Positions 15,605-24,198 of a stretch of 64,000 nucleotides of DNA are shown here, one piece after another (position 1 is the stretch's first letter; the number at the start of each line of letters is the position of its first letter). The DNA comes from Bacillota bacterium (GTDB lineage: Bacteria > Bacillota > Clostridia > Acetivibrionales > DTU013), in NCBI GenBank assembly GCA_023411575.1, contig JAEYOP010000043.1, positions 1 through 64,000 of the forward strand. Reading direction: 5' to 3'. Made by a program: the position numbers and the translations under genes. Below the pieces are notes generated by a model. It saw only the letters and a program-made list of their open reading frames with translations, searched no databases and was not told where the DNA came from.

Positions 15605-18343
15605 ATGAACTATGATAAAATGAACAGTAAATTTACAGTAGTACTATTTTTCTCCTTCATACTTCTTGGGATTCTTGATGCTACAAATCCAGGGCACAGT
15701 TTGATCTCGTTGTTTGCGCCCGTTATGCTGGTTGTGCTTTCATTCCTGTTTGGCGTTTACGGACGCAGCATGCGGAAAATCGACAGCATCGTCCTGTTGC
15801 TGCTGAATGCCATGTTCTTGCTGTTAACGGCTCCTACCAGGATTTTTTTAATCAATCTGGTTTTACTGTCGCTGCTGTTCTGGAATCTGGCGGCGCCCTA
15901 TATTGCGAAAAGCAGGCTTGCTCTGCCCGCAGCGTTTCTCCTGGCGGTATTGCTGGCCTTTTTAATCCCTTATTTCAAGCTCCCTGTGCCTCTTGTGCCG
16001 TTCCTGTACCTTCCGGTCTTCCTGTTCGGATATCAACTGGAAGACTTGAAGTTCGAGGTGAACCGGAGGACGATGCTCTATTGCGCAGCAGGGGTTTTTC
16101 TTTCGGTCGGCATGCTGGGGAATCTGTTCCTGCGGGCGCTGAAATGGAGAAGCTTATATGGCAAGCTATACCTCCAGAGCATTTTTACGGACAACGGGAG
16201 CTTTGTATACGCTCCGGTCATTGTCATCAGCTTTTTGCTCCTGGTCTTTTCCGTTTTGCTTCCGCTGGTGAAATTCACTGGCCTGGCCGGGTTCAAGGAG
16301 AAGCGCCCTGTAGATTGGAGAGCGACCTTCTTTTCTTCGACCTTTTTACTGCCTTTCCTGTTCGCCCTTACGCTGTTCCATCCGGAGCGGAAGCTCCGGC
16401 TATTGGCGATTCCGGTGTTGATCGGAATCTATGGGGCGATTTATTTTCTGCTTCGCCGGGGGAAAAACGCCGGCGGCTCGATTCGCGCCGAGGCAGCGCC
16501 GGGGGAGGTATCCGCCTCAACGGAAGCCTCTGCAGAAGCTAAAACCGCAAAGCCTGAAAGGACGGTTGATCTGAACGGGCTCCTGTTCCAGGTTCTGTTT
16601 TCCATAAGCTATGTCCTGGCGGTGGTCGTTTCCATTGAATTCGTCATCCGGGGCAACGACCCGACCCTTACGCGGTATTATACTTCAACGCCGTCTTTTA
16701 TCTTCAATTTGATTTTTGTCGGCGTTCTGTACCTTCTGGTCTGCTCCGTACTGGGAATGAAACCGGGCACGCTGCTTTTTACGCTGTTCCATGTGTTCCT
16801 GGTGCTCGTCAACTACCTCAAGCTGAAGTTTTTCAGCGAGCCCTTTTTCCCGTGGGATTTTGGCCTTGCCAAGGATGCGGTCGCGATTTCCCGGGATTAT
16901 GTAAGCGTTTATACGATGGGGCTCACGGGGCTCCTGCTCCTGGCGGGAATTGTCCTGGCAATCAAAAACTTTGGGCGGATCAAGCGGTTTTTGAAGCTCC
17001 GGCCGAACCCGTTGTTCGGTCTCGTCCTGGTCCTGGTCTTTGTTTTTAACCTGCATTTGTTGGCCAGCAGCGGACTGAAGCAGATCAATGTTTTTAAGGG
17101 CTGGTATGACGGCGTCAACGAGTATATTAAAAATGGAACCTACGTGGAGAATGTGCTATATCTGCAGAACATCAAGAATTATGTCAATTCGAAACCGGCG
17201 GGATATAGCGAGAAAGCAGTGAAGGAGCTTGAAAAGAGCTTTGGGACGGTCAGCGCGTCAAACAAGGAAAAGCCCGACGTCATCGTGATCCTCGGCGAAA
17301 CCTTCTGGAATCCTGAAAATCTGGGCGGCGTGACCTTCAACAAGGAGATTGCGGAAAACCTGAAAAAGTACCAGAGCGGCACCATGATTTCGCCTGCGTT
17401 CGGGGGAGGAACGGCCAATGTGGAGTTTGAAGTGCTCACGGGCTTTTCGAATTTCTTCTTCAACAAAAGCATCATCCCGTATAACGTATACTTTAAGCGC
17501 GATACGCCAAGCATAGTAAGCTCGTTCAAGGAAAACGGCTATACGGCCATAGCGCTCCATCCCAATGACGGCAGCTTCTACAACAGGGCCAACGTGTACA
17601 AATACATCGGCTTTGACCGGTTTGACGACATCAACAGCTTTGATCCCGCCAAGGAAACAAAGGGGAACTATGTTTCCGATGACAATCTCGTCAAAAAAAT
17701 CGAAGGAGTCCTCAAGGACAGCGACGGTCCCGTTTTCATCCAGGGTGTGACCATGCAGAACCATGATCCCTATACCGACGAGGTGAAGCATTACGGGGCC
17801 AGCCGCGAAATCCAGGCGGAATCCGATAAGCTGAACAAGGCCGAGAAGGATGTACTGAGCAATTTTGCCCAGGGCGTCCATGACGAGGACAAGGCCCTCG
17901 GAGAGCTGATCGAAATAGCAAAAAGGAATGACCGGCCCACCATCATCTGCTTTTATGGGGATCATCTTCCCAGGCTGGGAGTCGGCCTTCCCCAGGGAAA
18001 TTACGAGATTTACGAAAAGCTCGGCTACACGGACGGCAAAACGGATCCCAGATCGGACCGGAAATTTTTCGAGACGCCCTACATTCTGTGGTCCAGTGAT
18101 AAGGCGTTGACGATGCCGGACACCCCGATTACCCCAAACCAGCTCGCCATTGAACTGCTGAAGGAAGCCGGGATCCAATATCCCTCCTATTTCAACAGCC
18201 TGCTGGAGCTCCGGAAAGAGCATCCCTATCTGAGCAGCTATCTGGAAAGTAAGGACGAACTGATGAAGGACAAGGCCGTTCAGGAGTATTATATGATCCA
18301 GTATGACATCCTGTTCGGAAAGCGATATCTGCTGAAAAAGTAA
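15605..18343 (+). CDS. LtaS-family phosphoglycerol transferase/sulfatase-fold membrane enzyme
   Basis: 912 aa. The N-terminal 500 residues contain two membrane blocks joined by a charged, Ala-rich linker (about residues 290-320). The extracellular alkaline-phosphatase/sulfatase domain begins near residue 555: Glu565 in VILGETFW, catalytic Thr603 in AFGGGTANVEFEVLTGF, and Asp786-His787 in YGDHLPR are the metal and nucleophile residues of lipoteichoic acid synthase. Family members transfer glycerol phosphate from phosphatidylglycerol to a growing surface polymer or glycolipid. It has more helices than the five of S. aureus LtaS and resembles the longer clostridial type. No clear Shine-Dalgarno close to ATG 15605; ATG 15620 is an alternative. 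Confidence 0.85.
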   Translation: MNYDKMNSKFTVVLFFSFILLGILDATNPGHSLISLFAPVMLVVLSFLFGVYGRSMRKIDSIVLLLLNAMFLLLTAPTRIFLINLVLLSLLFWNLAAPYIAKSRLALPAAFLLAVLLAFLIPYFKLPVPLVPFLYLPVFLFGYQLEDLKFEVNRRTMLYCAAGVFLSVGMLGNLFLRALKWRSLYGKLYLQSIFTDNGSFVYAPVIVISFLLLVFSVLLPLVKFTGLAGFKEKRPVDWRATFFSSTFLLPFLFALTLFHPERKLRLLAIPVLIGIYGAIYFLLRRGKNAGGSIRAEAAPGEVSASTEASAEAKTAKPERTVDLNGLLFQVLFSISYVLAVVVSIEFVIRGNDPTLTRYYTSTPSFIFNLIFVGVLYLLVCSVLGMKPGTLLFTLFHVFLVLVNYLKLKFFSEPFFPWDFGLAKDAVAISRDYVSVYTMGLTGLLLLAGIVLAIKNFGRIKRFLKLRPNPLFGLVLVLVFVFNLHLLASSGLKQINVFKGWYDGVNEYIKNGTYVENVLYLQNIKNYVNSKPAGYSEKAVKELEKSFGTVSASNKEKPDVIVILGETFWNPENLGGVTFNKEIAENLKKYQSGTMISPAFGGGTANVEFEVLTGFSNFFFNKSIIPYNVYFKRDTPSIVSSFKENGYTAIALHPNDGSFYNRANVYKYIGFDRFDDINSFDPAKETKGNYVSDDNLVKKIEGVLKDSDGPVFIQGVTMQNHDPYTDEVKHYGASREIQAESDKLNKAEKDVLSNFAQGVHDEDKALGELIEIAKRNDRPTIICFYGDHLPRLGVGLPQGNYEIYEKLGYTDGKTDPRSDRKFFETPYILWSSDKALTMPDTPITPNQLAIELLKEAGIQYPSYFNSLLELRKEHPYLSSYLESKDELMKDKAVQEYYMIQYDILFGKRYLLKK

Positions 18344-18436
18344 TGAAAAAATGATCTGCCGGGGATGGCCGGTCTATGATAAGATTTATGATATAAGGGA
18401 AAGTACTCACAGGCACTGGCGATTCTGGCGAATGAG

Positions 18437-19504
18437 GTGAGGAGCTTGTACGGCGGAAAAAAAGGATTTGGCGTTGTTTTGCTGGCCTTATGCCTGGGCT
18501 TTCTGCTGCCCGGCTGCGGAAGCGTCTTTGAAACGGCCGATTTTTCCATGCAGGACACCGGCGACGTGAAAGCGCCCGTACCGAAACCGGAGGACGGGCA
18601 ACTGGTATTCCGGCTGGCGGACTATTGGCCCGAAAATTACCCGGTGGTCCTTGGCGACAGGGAATTTGCCAGGCTTGTAGAGGAAAGAAGCGGCGGAAAG
18701 CTGAAGATCATCGTCTATTCCGATGCCGTCCTGGGGGATGAGCAATCCGTCATAGAGCAGGTGCAGCTAGGCGGGATCGACTTTGCAAGGGTCAATTCGG
18801 CGCCGGTGGTGGGGGTCAGCAGCAAGCTGGGCGTGGTATGCCTGCCCTATCTGTTCCGGGATTCCGAGCATTTGTGGAAGGTGCTTCTCGGCCCCATCGG
18901 GGACGAGCTGCTGGAATCCCTGAAGCCCGGGGGAATCGACGGCCTCGCCTATTATGACTCCGGCGCCAGGAGCTTCTATTCGAAAACGCCCGTCTATTCC
19001 ATTGCCGGGTTGAAAAATCTGCGCATCCGCGTCCAATACAGCGATCCCTTCGCGAGCTTTATCAAGCTGCTCGGGGCGACGCCGGTGCAATTGAACTTCG
19101 GGGATGTCTACAACGCACTCCAGAAGGACGAGGTCGATGGAGCGGAGAACAACTGGTCCAGCTATTACACCGCGGACCATTACCGGCTGGCGGAGTATTA
19201 TTTCCTGGACGAGCATACGAGAAACCCGGAAGTCCTTCTGGCCAGCAGCAAGGTGATGGATGACCTGTCGGCCGAATACCGGGAAATCATCGTTTCCGCC
19301 GCAAAGGATTCGGTGGAATTCCAGCGGAAGGCCTGGGAAGCGAATGAAAAAAAGTCGGAGGAGCTCATCCGGAAATCCGGGGCGGTGATCACAAAAATCA
19401 GCGACGAGGATAAGGAGCTGGTCCAGAAGGCCATTGCTCCCCTGTATGAAAAATATGGAAAGGAATACAAGGAACTGATCGAAAGGATCCGAAACACGAA
19501 ATGA
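18437..19504 (+). CDS. Orphan TRAP transporter substrate-binding lipoprotein (DctP family)
   Basis: About 355 aa. A lipoprotein signal peptide (VVLLALCLGFLLPGCGS) gives a lipid-anchored Cys near residue 30. The DctP fold follows: LADYWPENYPVVLGDREF, SVIEQVQLGGIDFARVNSAP, LKNLRIRVQYSDPFASFIKL (the Arg that binds carboxylate) and DEVDGAENNWSSYY. The start is uncertain: GTG 18437 or TTG 18446, with GAGGTGAGG between them. No DctQ or DctM membrane subunit lies nearby; the next genes are an opposite-strand ABC transporter. It may serve a TRAP membrane pair elsewhere or a sensory role. Confidence 0.85.
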   Translation: MRSLYGGKKGFGVVLLALCLGFLLPGCGSVFETADFSMQDTGDVKAPVPKPEDGQLVFRLADYWPENYPVVLGDREFARLVEERSGGKLKIIVYSDAVLGDEQSVIEQVQLGGIDFARVNSAPVVGVSSKLGVVCLPYLFRDSEHLWKVLLGPIGDELLESLKPGGIDGLAYYDSGARSFYSKTPVYSIAGLKNLRIRVQYSDPFASFIKLLGATPVQLNFGDVYNALQKDEVDGAENNWSSYYTADHYRLAEYYFLDEHTRNPEVLLASSKVMDDLSAEYREIIVSAAKDSVEFQRKAWEANEKKSEELIRKSGAVITKISDEDKELVQKAIAPLYEKYGKEYKELIERIRNTK

Positions 19505-19513
19505 CGCGGTAAA

Positions 19514-19556
19514 GGATGACCGAATCATAGAAACGGAACTTATGATTCGGTCATCC
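19514..19556. repeat. Dispersed palindromic repeat, copy 1 (possible bidirectional terminator)
   Basis: GGATGACCGAATCATA (19514-19529) and its exact complement TATGATTCGGTCATCC (19541-19556) flank an 11-nt loop. It lies 9 nt after the DctP stop. Related sequences lie just after darA (33351) and at the end of the sigma fragment (62077). The hairpin could end transcription from both convergent genes. Confidence 0.65.
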
Positions 19557-19617
19557 CTAAAACGTCATTTTATGTATTCCGGTTTTTATATCATTTTACT
19601 TTTCAACGGACAAATGC

Positions 19618-20433
19618 CTATTTGATCTTGAACACCATCTGGGTCGGATTGACGAACCGCAGTGCGATAAGGAAGCAGGTCATCGTGATCACGAAATAGA
19701 TGCAGGCCAGCGCGTCGATGGCCTGGCTGGGCCTTGACCCGGCTGCAAAGGCGTCGGCGTACAGGGCGACGACAAGGGTCATGGATCTTCCGTTTGCAAT
19801 GAGGTAGGTCAGGTCGAAAGCGGACACGGCCTTCACGATGGAAAGAATGCTTGCCGTCAGGATGCCGGGCGCTGTCAGCGGAACAAGAATCTTCATGAAG
19901 ATGGTTCCCTTGCCTGCTCCGAGCATTCTGGCCGCGGATTCGATATTGGTGCCGACCTGTTCGATAAACGGCGTAATGATCAGGATCATGAAAGGGATGA
20001 TCGGCACCAGGTTCGCCAGGATGACGCATAGGAGGTTCGGAAGCCTGGAGGTCAGCAGAAGGGTCGCCAGGGGAACGCCGTATGTCATCGGAGGGATGAG
20101 CATCGGCAGGAGGAACAGGGTCATAACGATGCCCTTGAGCTTGAACTCGTTCCTCGCCATGACATAAGCCGCCGGGAAGGCCACCGCGATCGATATGATG
20201 ACGACCGCCGCCACAACGATGAAGGTTACCTGGAGCAGCTGGCCGATATCGTGCTCGTTGGCCGCATATTTGTACCAGTCGAAGGTATAGGCCTTGGGGA
20301 CGATTCCCTTGAACCAGTTTCTGCCGAACGAGTTGATAATAACCGTAAGCAGTATTCCCAGAACATTGATTACATAAATGGCGATTGCTGCTGTAAACAG
20401 CACGCCGGAGAGCTTGAACTTGTTTTGGTACAT
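19618..20433 (-). CDS. ABC transporter permease, PotC-like
   Basis: 271 aa, six membrane helices. The cytoplasmic EAA loop reads ESAARMLGAGKGTIFMKILV, which docks onto the ATPase. Belongs to the spermidine/putrescine/iron-type inner membrane permeases (PotC/CysW group). The last gene of a four-gene minus-strand operon: binding protein, ATPase, permease 1, permease 2, with 12 nt separating it from permease 1. Substrate not evident from the sequence. Confidence 0.9.
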   Translation of the reverse strand: MYQNKFKLSGVLFTAAIAIYVINVLGILLTVIINSFGRNWFKGIVPKAYTFDWYKYAANEHDIGQLLQVTFIVVAAVVIISIAVAFPAAYVMARNEFKLKGIVMTLFLLPMLIPPMTYGVPLATLLLTSRLPNLLCVILANLVPIIPFMILIITPFIEQVGTNIESAARMLGAGKGTIFMKILVPLTAPGILTASILSIVKAVSAFDLTYLIANGRSMTLVVALYADAFAAGSRPSQAIDALACIYFVITMTCFLIALRFVNPTQMVFKIK

Positions 20434-20445
20434 AGATCCACCTTC

Positions 20446-21306
20446 CTATCCTTTCCCGACAATGGACGCGCCTTTGTACATCCGCTGCCTCCATGTCAGT
20501 ACGAGTGCAATGATGATGATTTCAATAATCGCCATGATCATACAGATCGTCGAGCCCATATTCCGGTCGTATTTCTCATATGCCCACTGGTACGCGGCAT
20601 AGGCGATTACCCTGGTGGGTCCTGAGGGCTGGCCCAGCAGAACGGCGGAGGGAAATACGGAAAACGACATGACGAAATTCAAACAAAAGGCAATGGCAAT
20701 TCCGGGCGTCATCAGCGGGAACATAATCTTCCAGAAGGTCTGGCGTTTTTTGGCCCCCAGCATTTGCGCCGCTTTCTCCAGGTCGGGATTGATGCCGGAG
20801 GTGTAGCCCAGCAGCATGAGAAAGGCAAAGGGGAAGCCCTGGATAAACAGGGAGAGGATGACCCCGATGTAATTATGGGTCAGTACCAGCGGCTCGGAGA
20901 CGATTCCCGCAAACAGGAGGAATTGATTGAACCAGCCCTTGGGACCCAGGAAAGTCAGCATACCCTCCGATACCAGCACCGTTCCCAAAGTAATGGGAAT
21001 AATGAGGAAGAAGGTAATTAGCTTTTCGCTTTTCAGGCCCTTTCTCATATAATAGGCGAGAGGAACCGCAAATGCCACGCACAGCAGAGTGACCGGCAGG
21101 GAAATGTACAGGGTGACCCAGATCGTCCGCAACTCCCACATGTCCGTAAAAAAGGTCCTGTAGTTCTCCAGGGTGAACTGGCCCGATTTGGTGGTCAGGC
21201 TCAGGATGATCCCGTAAAGGAAGGGATAAACGAACAGGGTCAGCAGGACGGCAAGGGAGGGAAGCAGCAGAAAAAGAACGTAACGGTTTCTTTTCAAATT
21301 CTTCAT
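20446..21306 (-). CDS. ABC transporter permease, PotB-like
   Basis: 286 aa, six helices, starting MKNLKRNRYVLFLLLPSLAV. EAA loop LEKAAQMLGAKKRQTFWKIM. It sits 4 nt after the ATPase stop and 12 nt before the second permease, so the two form the heterodimeric membrane channel. Pairing with a COG3842-type ATPase places it in the polyamine/ferric/thiamine-like importer group. Confidence 0.9.
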   Translation of the reverse strand: MKNLKRNRYVLFLLLPSLAVLLTLFVYPFLYGIILSLTTKSGQFTLENYRTFFTDMWELRTIWVTLYISLPVTLLCVAFAVPLAYYMRKGLKSEKLITFFLIIPITLGTVLVSEGMLTFLGPKGWFNQFLLFAGIVSEPLVLTHNYIGVILSLFIQGFPFAFLMLLGYTSGINPDLEKAAQMLGAKKRQTFWKIMFPLMTPGIAIAFCLNFVMSFSVFPSAVLLGQPSGPTRVIAYAAYQWAYEKYDRNMGSTICMIMAIIEIIIIALVLTWRQRMYKGASIVGKG

Positions 21307-21310
21307 CGTC

Positions 21311-22441
21311 TCAGCCTTCTTCCTTCAGGAATACCAGGACCTTCTCCGGCGGAATGTACAGCTTTATGGCGCTGCCGGCAAAAGTATCGCATTCGGGTCT
21401 GGCATCGATTTTCAAGCCGTTCGGCATGACGGCGCTCACGTTGCTGGATTTGCCCAGATATTCGGTCAGGTTTATGGTGCAATTCAAGCAGTTGACCGGT
21501 GCTTCTCCGACCGTGATATCCTCCGGCCGTATGGCGGTCAGAACCGCCGCGCCGGTTTCATAAGCGTTTTTCAGGCTGATCTTGCGTACGGCGTCATTTT
21601 TGGAGCAGACCAGCTTGGACATAATATTCAGACCGTTCACGTCCAATCCCATTGTCACGGTGTCGCCATCCTCTTCAAACCGCGTGATTTTGCCTTCCCA
21701 CATGTTTTTGTAGCCCATAAAGTCCGCCGTGAACAGGTTGACCGGCTTGGCATAAACCTCCTGGGCGGAGCCCACCTGCTGGATCCTTCCCAGTTTCATG
21801 ACGACGATCTTGTCGGATAACGCCAGGGCTTCGTGCTGATCGTGGGTCACATAGATGGTCGTGATCTGGAGGCGTTCATGCAGGGATTTGAGCTCATACC
21901 GCATTTCCAGGCGAAGCTTGGCGTCCAGGTTGGACAGGGGCTCATCCAGCATCAGCAGCCTCGGCTCCAGGACGATGCATCTGGCGATGGCCACCCTTTG
22001 CTGCTGCCCGCCCGACAGCTGGCTGGGATATTTGTCGCCGTGGCCCTGGAGGTGGACCAGATCCAGCACATTCTCCACACGCCGCTTGATTTCCTTCTTA
22101 TCCATCTTTTTCAGCTCCAGGCCGAAAGAGATGTTTTTGGCGATGGTCAGATGGGGGAACAGGGCGTAATTCTGGAACACCATGCCGAAGCCCCGTTTCT
22201 CCGGCGCCGTGCAGATGTCCACCGAATTGTCGATGCATTCGCCGTCCACATAGATTTCGCCGCTTGTAATCGGGATCAGGCCGCAGATGCAGTTCAGCGC
22301 CGTGCTTTTTCCGCAGCCGGAAGGGCCCAGGAAGGTCACGAACTCGCCTTTCTCGATGGTCAGGTTGAAATCCTTCAATACTTCGGTGCTGCCGAAGGAT
22401 TTGTACAGGTTTTGTATCGTTAAGGTCTTAAAATCTTTCAT
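21311..22441 (-). CDS. ABC transporter ATP-binding protein, PotA/FbpC-like
   Basis: About 376 aa. Walker A GPSGCGKST, Q-loop FQNYALFPH, signature LSGGQQQRVAIARC, Walker B RLLMLDEPLSNLDAKL and H-loop YVTHDQ are all intact. The C-terminal about 110 residues are a TOBE_2 domain (AIRPEDITVGE). ATG 22441 is chosen over GTG 22450 because GGGTG lies 6 nt upstream of the ATG and overlaps the GTG. It energises the two permeases downstream. Confidence 0.93.
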   Translation of the reverse strand: MKDFKTLTIQNLYKSFGSTEVLKDFNLTIEKGEFVTFLGPSGCGKSTALNCICGLIPITSGEIYVDGECIDNSVDICTAPEKRGFGMVFQNYALFPHLTIAKNISFGLELKKMDKKEIKRRVENVLDLVHLQGHGDKYPSQLSGGQQQRVAIARCIVLEPRLLMLDEPLSNLDAKLRLEMRYELKSLHERLQITTIYVTHDQHEALALSDKIVVMKLGRIQQVGSAQEVYAKPVNLFTADFMGYKNMWEGKITRFEEDGDTVTMGLDVNGLNIMSKLVCSKNDAVRKISLKNAYETGAAVLTAIRPEDITVGEAPVNCLNCTINLTEYLGKSSNVSAVMPNGLKIDARPECDTFAGSAIKLYIPPEKVLVFLKEEG

Positions 22442-22485
22442 ATTTATCACCCGAATCCATTATATTGTTTTTTGTTTAGGAGAAA

Positions 22486-22522
22486 GGACAGCGGAGTGTT
22501 GCTACGGACCTTCCAGCTGTCC
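22486..22522 (-). terminator. Attenuator-like hairpin between binding protein and ATPase genes
   Basis: On the minus strand GGACAGC pairs with GCTGTCC across a 23-nt loop with extra pairing (TGGA/TCCG), followed by TTTCTCC. The weak T-run suggests partial termination, which would give more binding protein than membrane complex. Confidence 0.4.
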
Positions 22523-22556
22523 CTTATCCCGGTTGGTTTATATCAGGTTACCGGTG

Positions 22557-23978
22557 TTACTTCTTGATTTTTGCGCCGACGAGCTTATCCCACATGTCGA
22601 ACGCCAATACCATGGCGGCCGGATCCAGGGAGGTCTCATTGGGGAAGTCGGCGATGGCCTTGTCGTATTCGGGGCGCATTGCGGCCGTGATCTTCTTCTG
22701 GGTGTCCGCCGGAGCCAGGGTCAGGGGAACATTCTTGATGGCCGGGCCCGGATAGAAATATCCGTTGTCATAGGTGACGGCCTGGGGCTTTGGCTTCATC
22801 ATATAGGTAATCAGCGCGAATACCACGTTCTTCCTGTCCTGGTCCAGGCCCTTGGGTACGCAGACAAAGTGGGCGTCGTTGATCCAGGTCGTATTGTCAA
22901 AGAAGAAGCCCTGGTAGGTGGCGGGAATGTTCGTCTGCAGGATTCTCTGGTTCATATCCCAGCCCACGTGGCTGGCGATGATCCAGCGGGTTTCCTGTCC
23001 CAGTTCCGTAAAGGTAACGCCTGTGCCGGTGGGATAGTACTCGATGTATTTGTCCAGTTCCTTAAGATACGCCCAGGTCTTGGTCCAGGTCTTGGGATCT
23101 TTCGGGTCCTTGTCCCCGAGGATGTACGGCAAGCCCTGCAGGAACGATCTGCCGGGGCCGGAGTTGGCGGGCCTTGCGTACAGGAACTTGTTCGGGTTCT
23201 GCTTCGCCCAGGCAAGCAGCTCGGCGGGCGTCTTCGGAACGCTCTTTACCTTGTCCGGGTTGTAGGTGAACATGGGGCCGCCGGGGCAGAAGGTAACGAC
23301 AATCCCGTTTCCTTTGCCGATTTCGAAGGCTTTCAGGGCGCCGGGCAGATATTTGCTCTCCAGGTCGGGCATCCTGTCCTTGAAGGCGGGCCAGAGCTGT
23401 TCCCAGATGCCGGCTTCCATACCGGAGGCAAGTCCGTCGAAGCCTGTCAGGACCATTGCGTTTTCAATATTGTTGGCTGCCTGCTGGGCCTGTATTTTCG
23501 CGGTCAGCTCCGGAGCAGTCAGCTTGACGTACTCAACCGATGCCACCAGCGGACGGTTGGCCGCTTTGAAATCGTCTATGGCGCCCTGCGTCATCTGCAG
23601 ATTGCCGGCGACGTCGATGATGCTGAGTTTGACCGGCTTTGAAGCCGCTTTCACGACGGTTACGGTACACTTGGCAGAGATTTGCTTGTTGGAGGTGGTG
23701 ACGGTAATTTCCGTCGTTCCGTTGTTGATCCCCAAAATTCTGCCATGCACGTCGATGGAGGCGACGTTTTTGTTGGATGTGGTAAAGGTCAGAAACTTCT
23801 GGGTGGTGTTGGCCGGTGTCAATGTTACTTTCAGGTCGTAGATTTGGTCATGGACCAGCGTGACCTGCGTTTTGTCGAGCGAGATGCCGGTCACGGGAAC
23901 CGCCTTGACGGCAAAAACCTGCAGCGAGACGGACATCAGCATCATAACGCAGACGAGAATTGCAACTGCCTTTTTCAT
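22557..23978 (-). CDS. Extracellular substrate-binding protein with N-terminal Big_2 domain
   Basis: 473 aa. Signal peptide (MKKAVAILVCVMMLMSVSLQ, cleavage near VFAVKA) has no lipobox Cys at the cleavage site, unusual for a Gram-positive ABC binding protein. Residues about 30-110 are a Big_2 Ig-like domain (VTGISLDKTQVTLVHD, NKNVASIDVHGRILGINNGT). The binding-protein fold follows (GIVVTFCPGGPMFTYNPDKV, KTPAELLAWAKQNPNKF) with the hinge and C-lobe typical of PotD/iron-type proteins. AGGAGGG precedes ATG 23978. First gene of the potABC-like operon. The Big_2 domain may hold the protein at the cell wall in place of a lipid anchor (inference). Confidence 0.87.
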   Translation of the reverse strand: MKKAVAILVCVMMLMSVSLQVFAVKAVPVTGISLDKTQVTLVHDQIYDLKVTLTPANTTQKFLTFTTSNKNVASIDVHGRILGINNGTTEITVTTSNKQISAKCTVTVVKAASKPVKLSIIDVAGNLQMTQGAIDDFKAANRPLVASVEYVKLTAPELTAKIQAQQAANNIENAMVLTGFDGLASGMEAGIWEQLWPAFKDRMPDLESKYLPGALKAFEIGKGNGIVVTFCPGGPMFTYNPDKVKSVPKTPAELLAWAKQNPNKFLYARPANSGPGRSFLQGLPYILGDKDPKDPKTWTKTWAYLKELDKYIEYYPTGTGVTFTELGQETRWIIASHVGWDMNQRILQTNIPATYQGFFFDNTTWINDAHFVCVPKGLDQDRKNVVFALITYMMKPKPQAVTYDNGYFYPGPAIKNVPLTLAPADTQKKITAAMRPEYDKAIADFPNETSLDPAAMVLAFDMWDKLVGAKIKK

Positions 23979-24101
23979 ATAACCCTCCTGTTTGATTTAT
24001 TCTGGGAAACCACCAATCTACTACCTATGATAATATTGGCGAAAAAAGATTTCCCTAAATAAAATTGCTTAATCTAGCATTCTGTTGACGGAGGGCGAAA
24101 T

Positions 24102-24131
24102 AAAAAAAGCGCAGGAACGTCTTCCAGCACT
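24102..24131 (-). terminator. Terminator between the response regulator and the binding-protein gene
   Basis: On the minus strand AGTGCTGGAA pairs with TTCCTGCGCT (one mismatch, one G-U) around GACG, followed by seven T residues. Confidence 0.75.
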
Positions 24132-24161
24132 TTTTTGCTGCAATAGCATTTTTTTGCCGTC

Positions 24162-24198
24162 AGAACCTGGTTAGCACCCCCAGATGCTAAACAGGTTC
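24162..24198. repeat. Inverted repeat abutting the response-regulator stop
   Basis: AGAACCTGGTTAGCA and TGCTAAACAGGTTCT form a 15-bp hairpin with a short C-rich loop, ending where the response-regulator stop codon begins. No T-run follows on the minus strand, but a true terminator lies 30 nt further. Could protect the mRNA 3' end. Confidence 0.5.
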
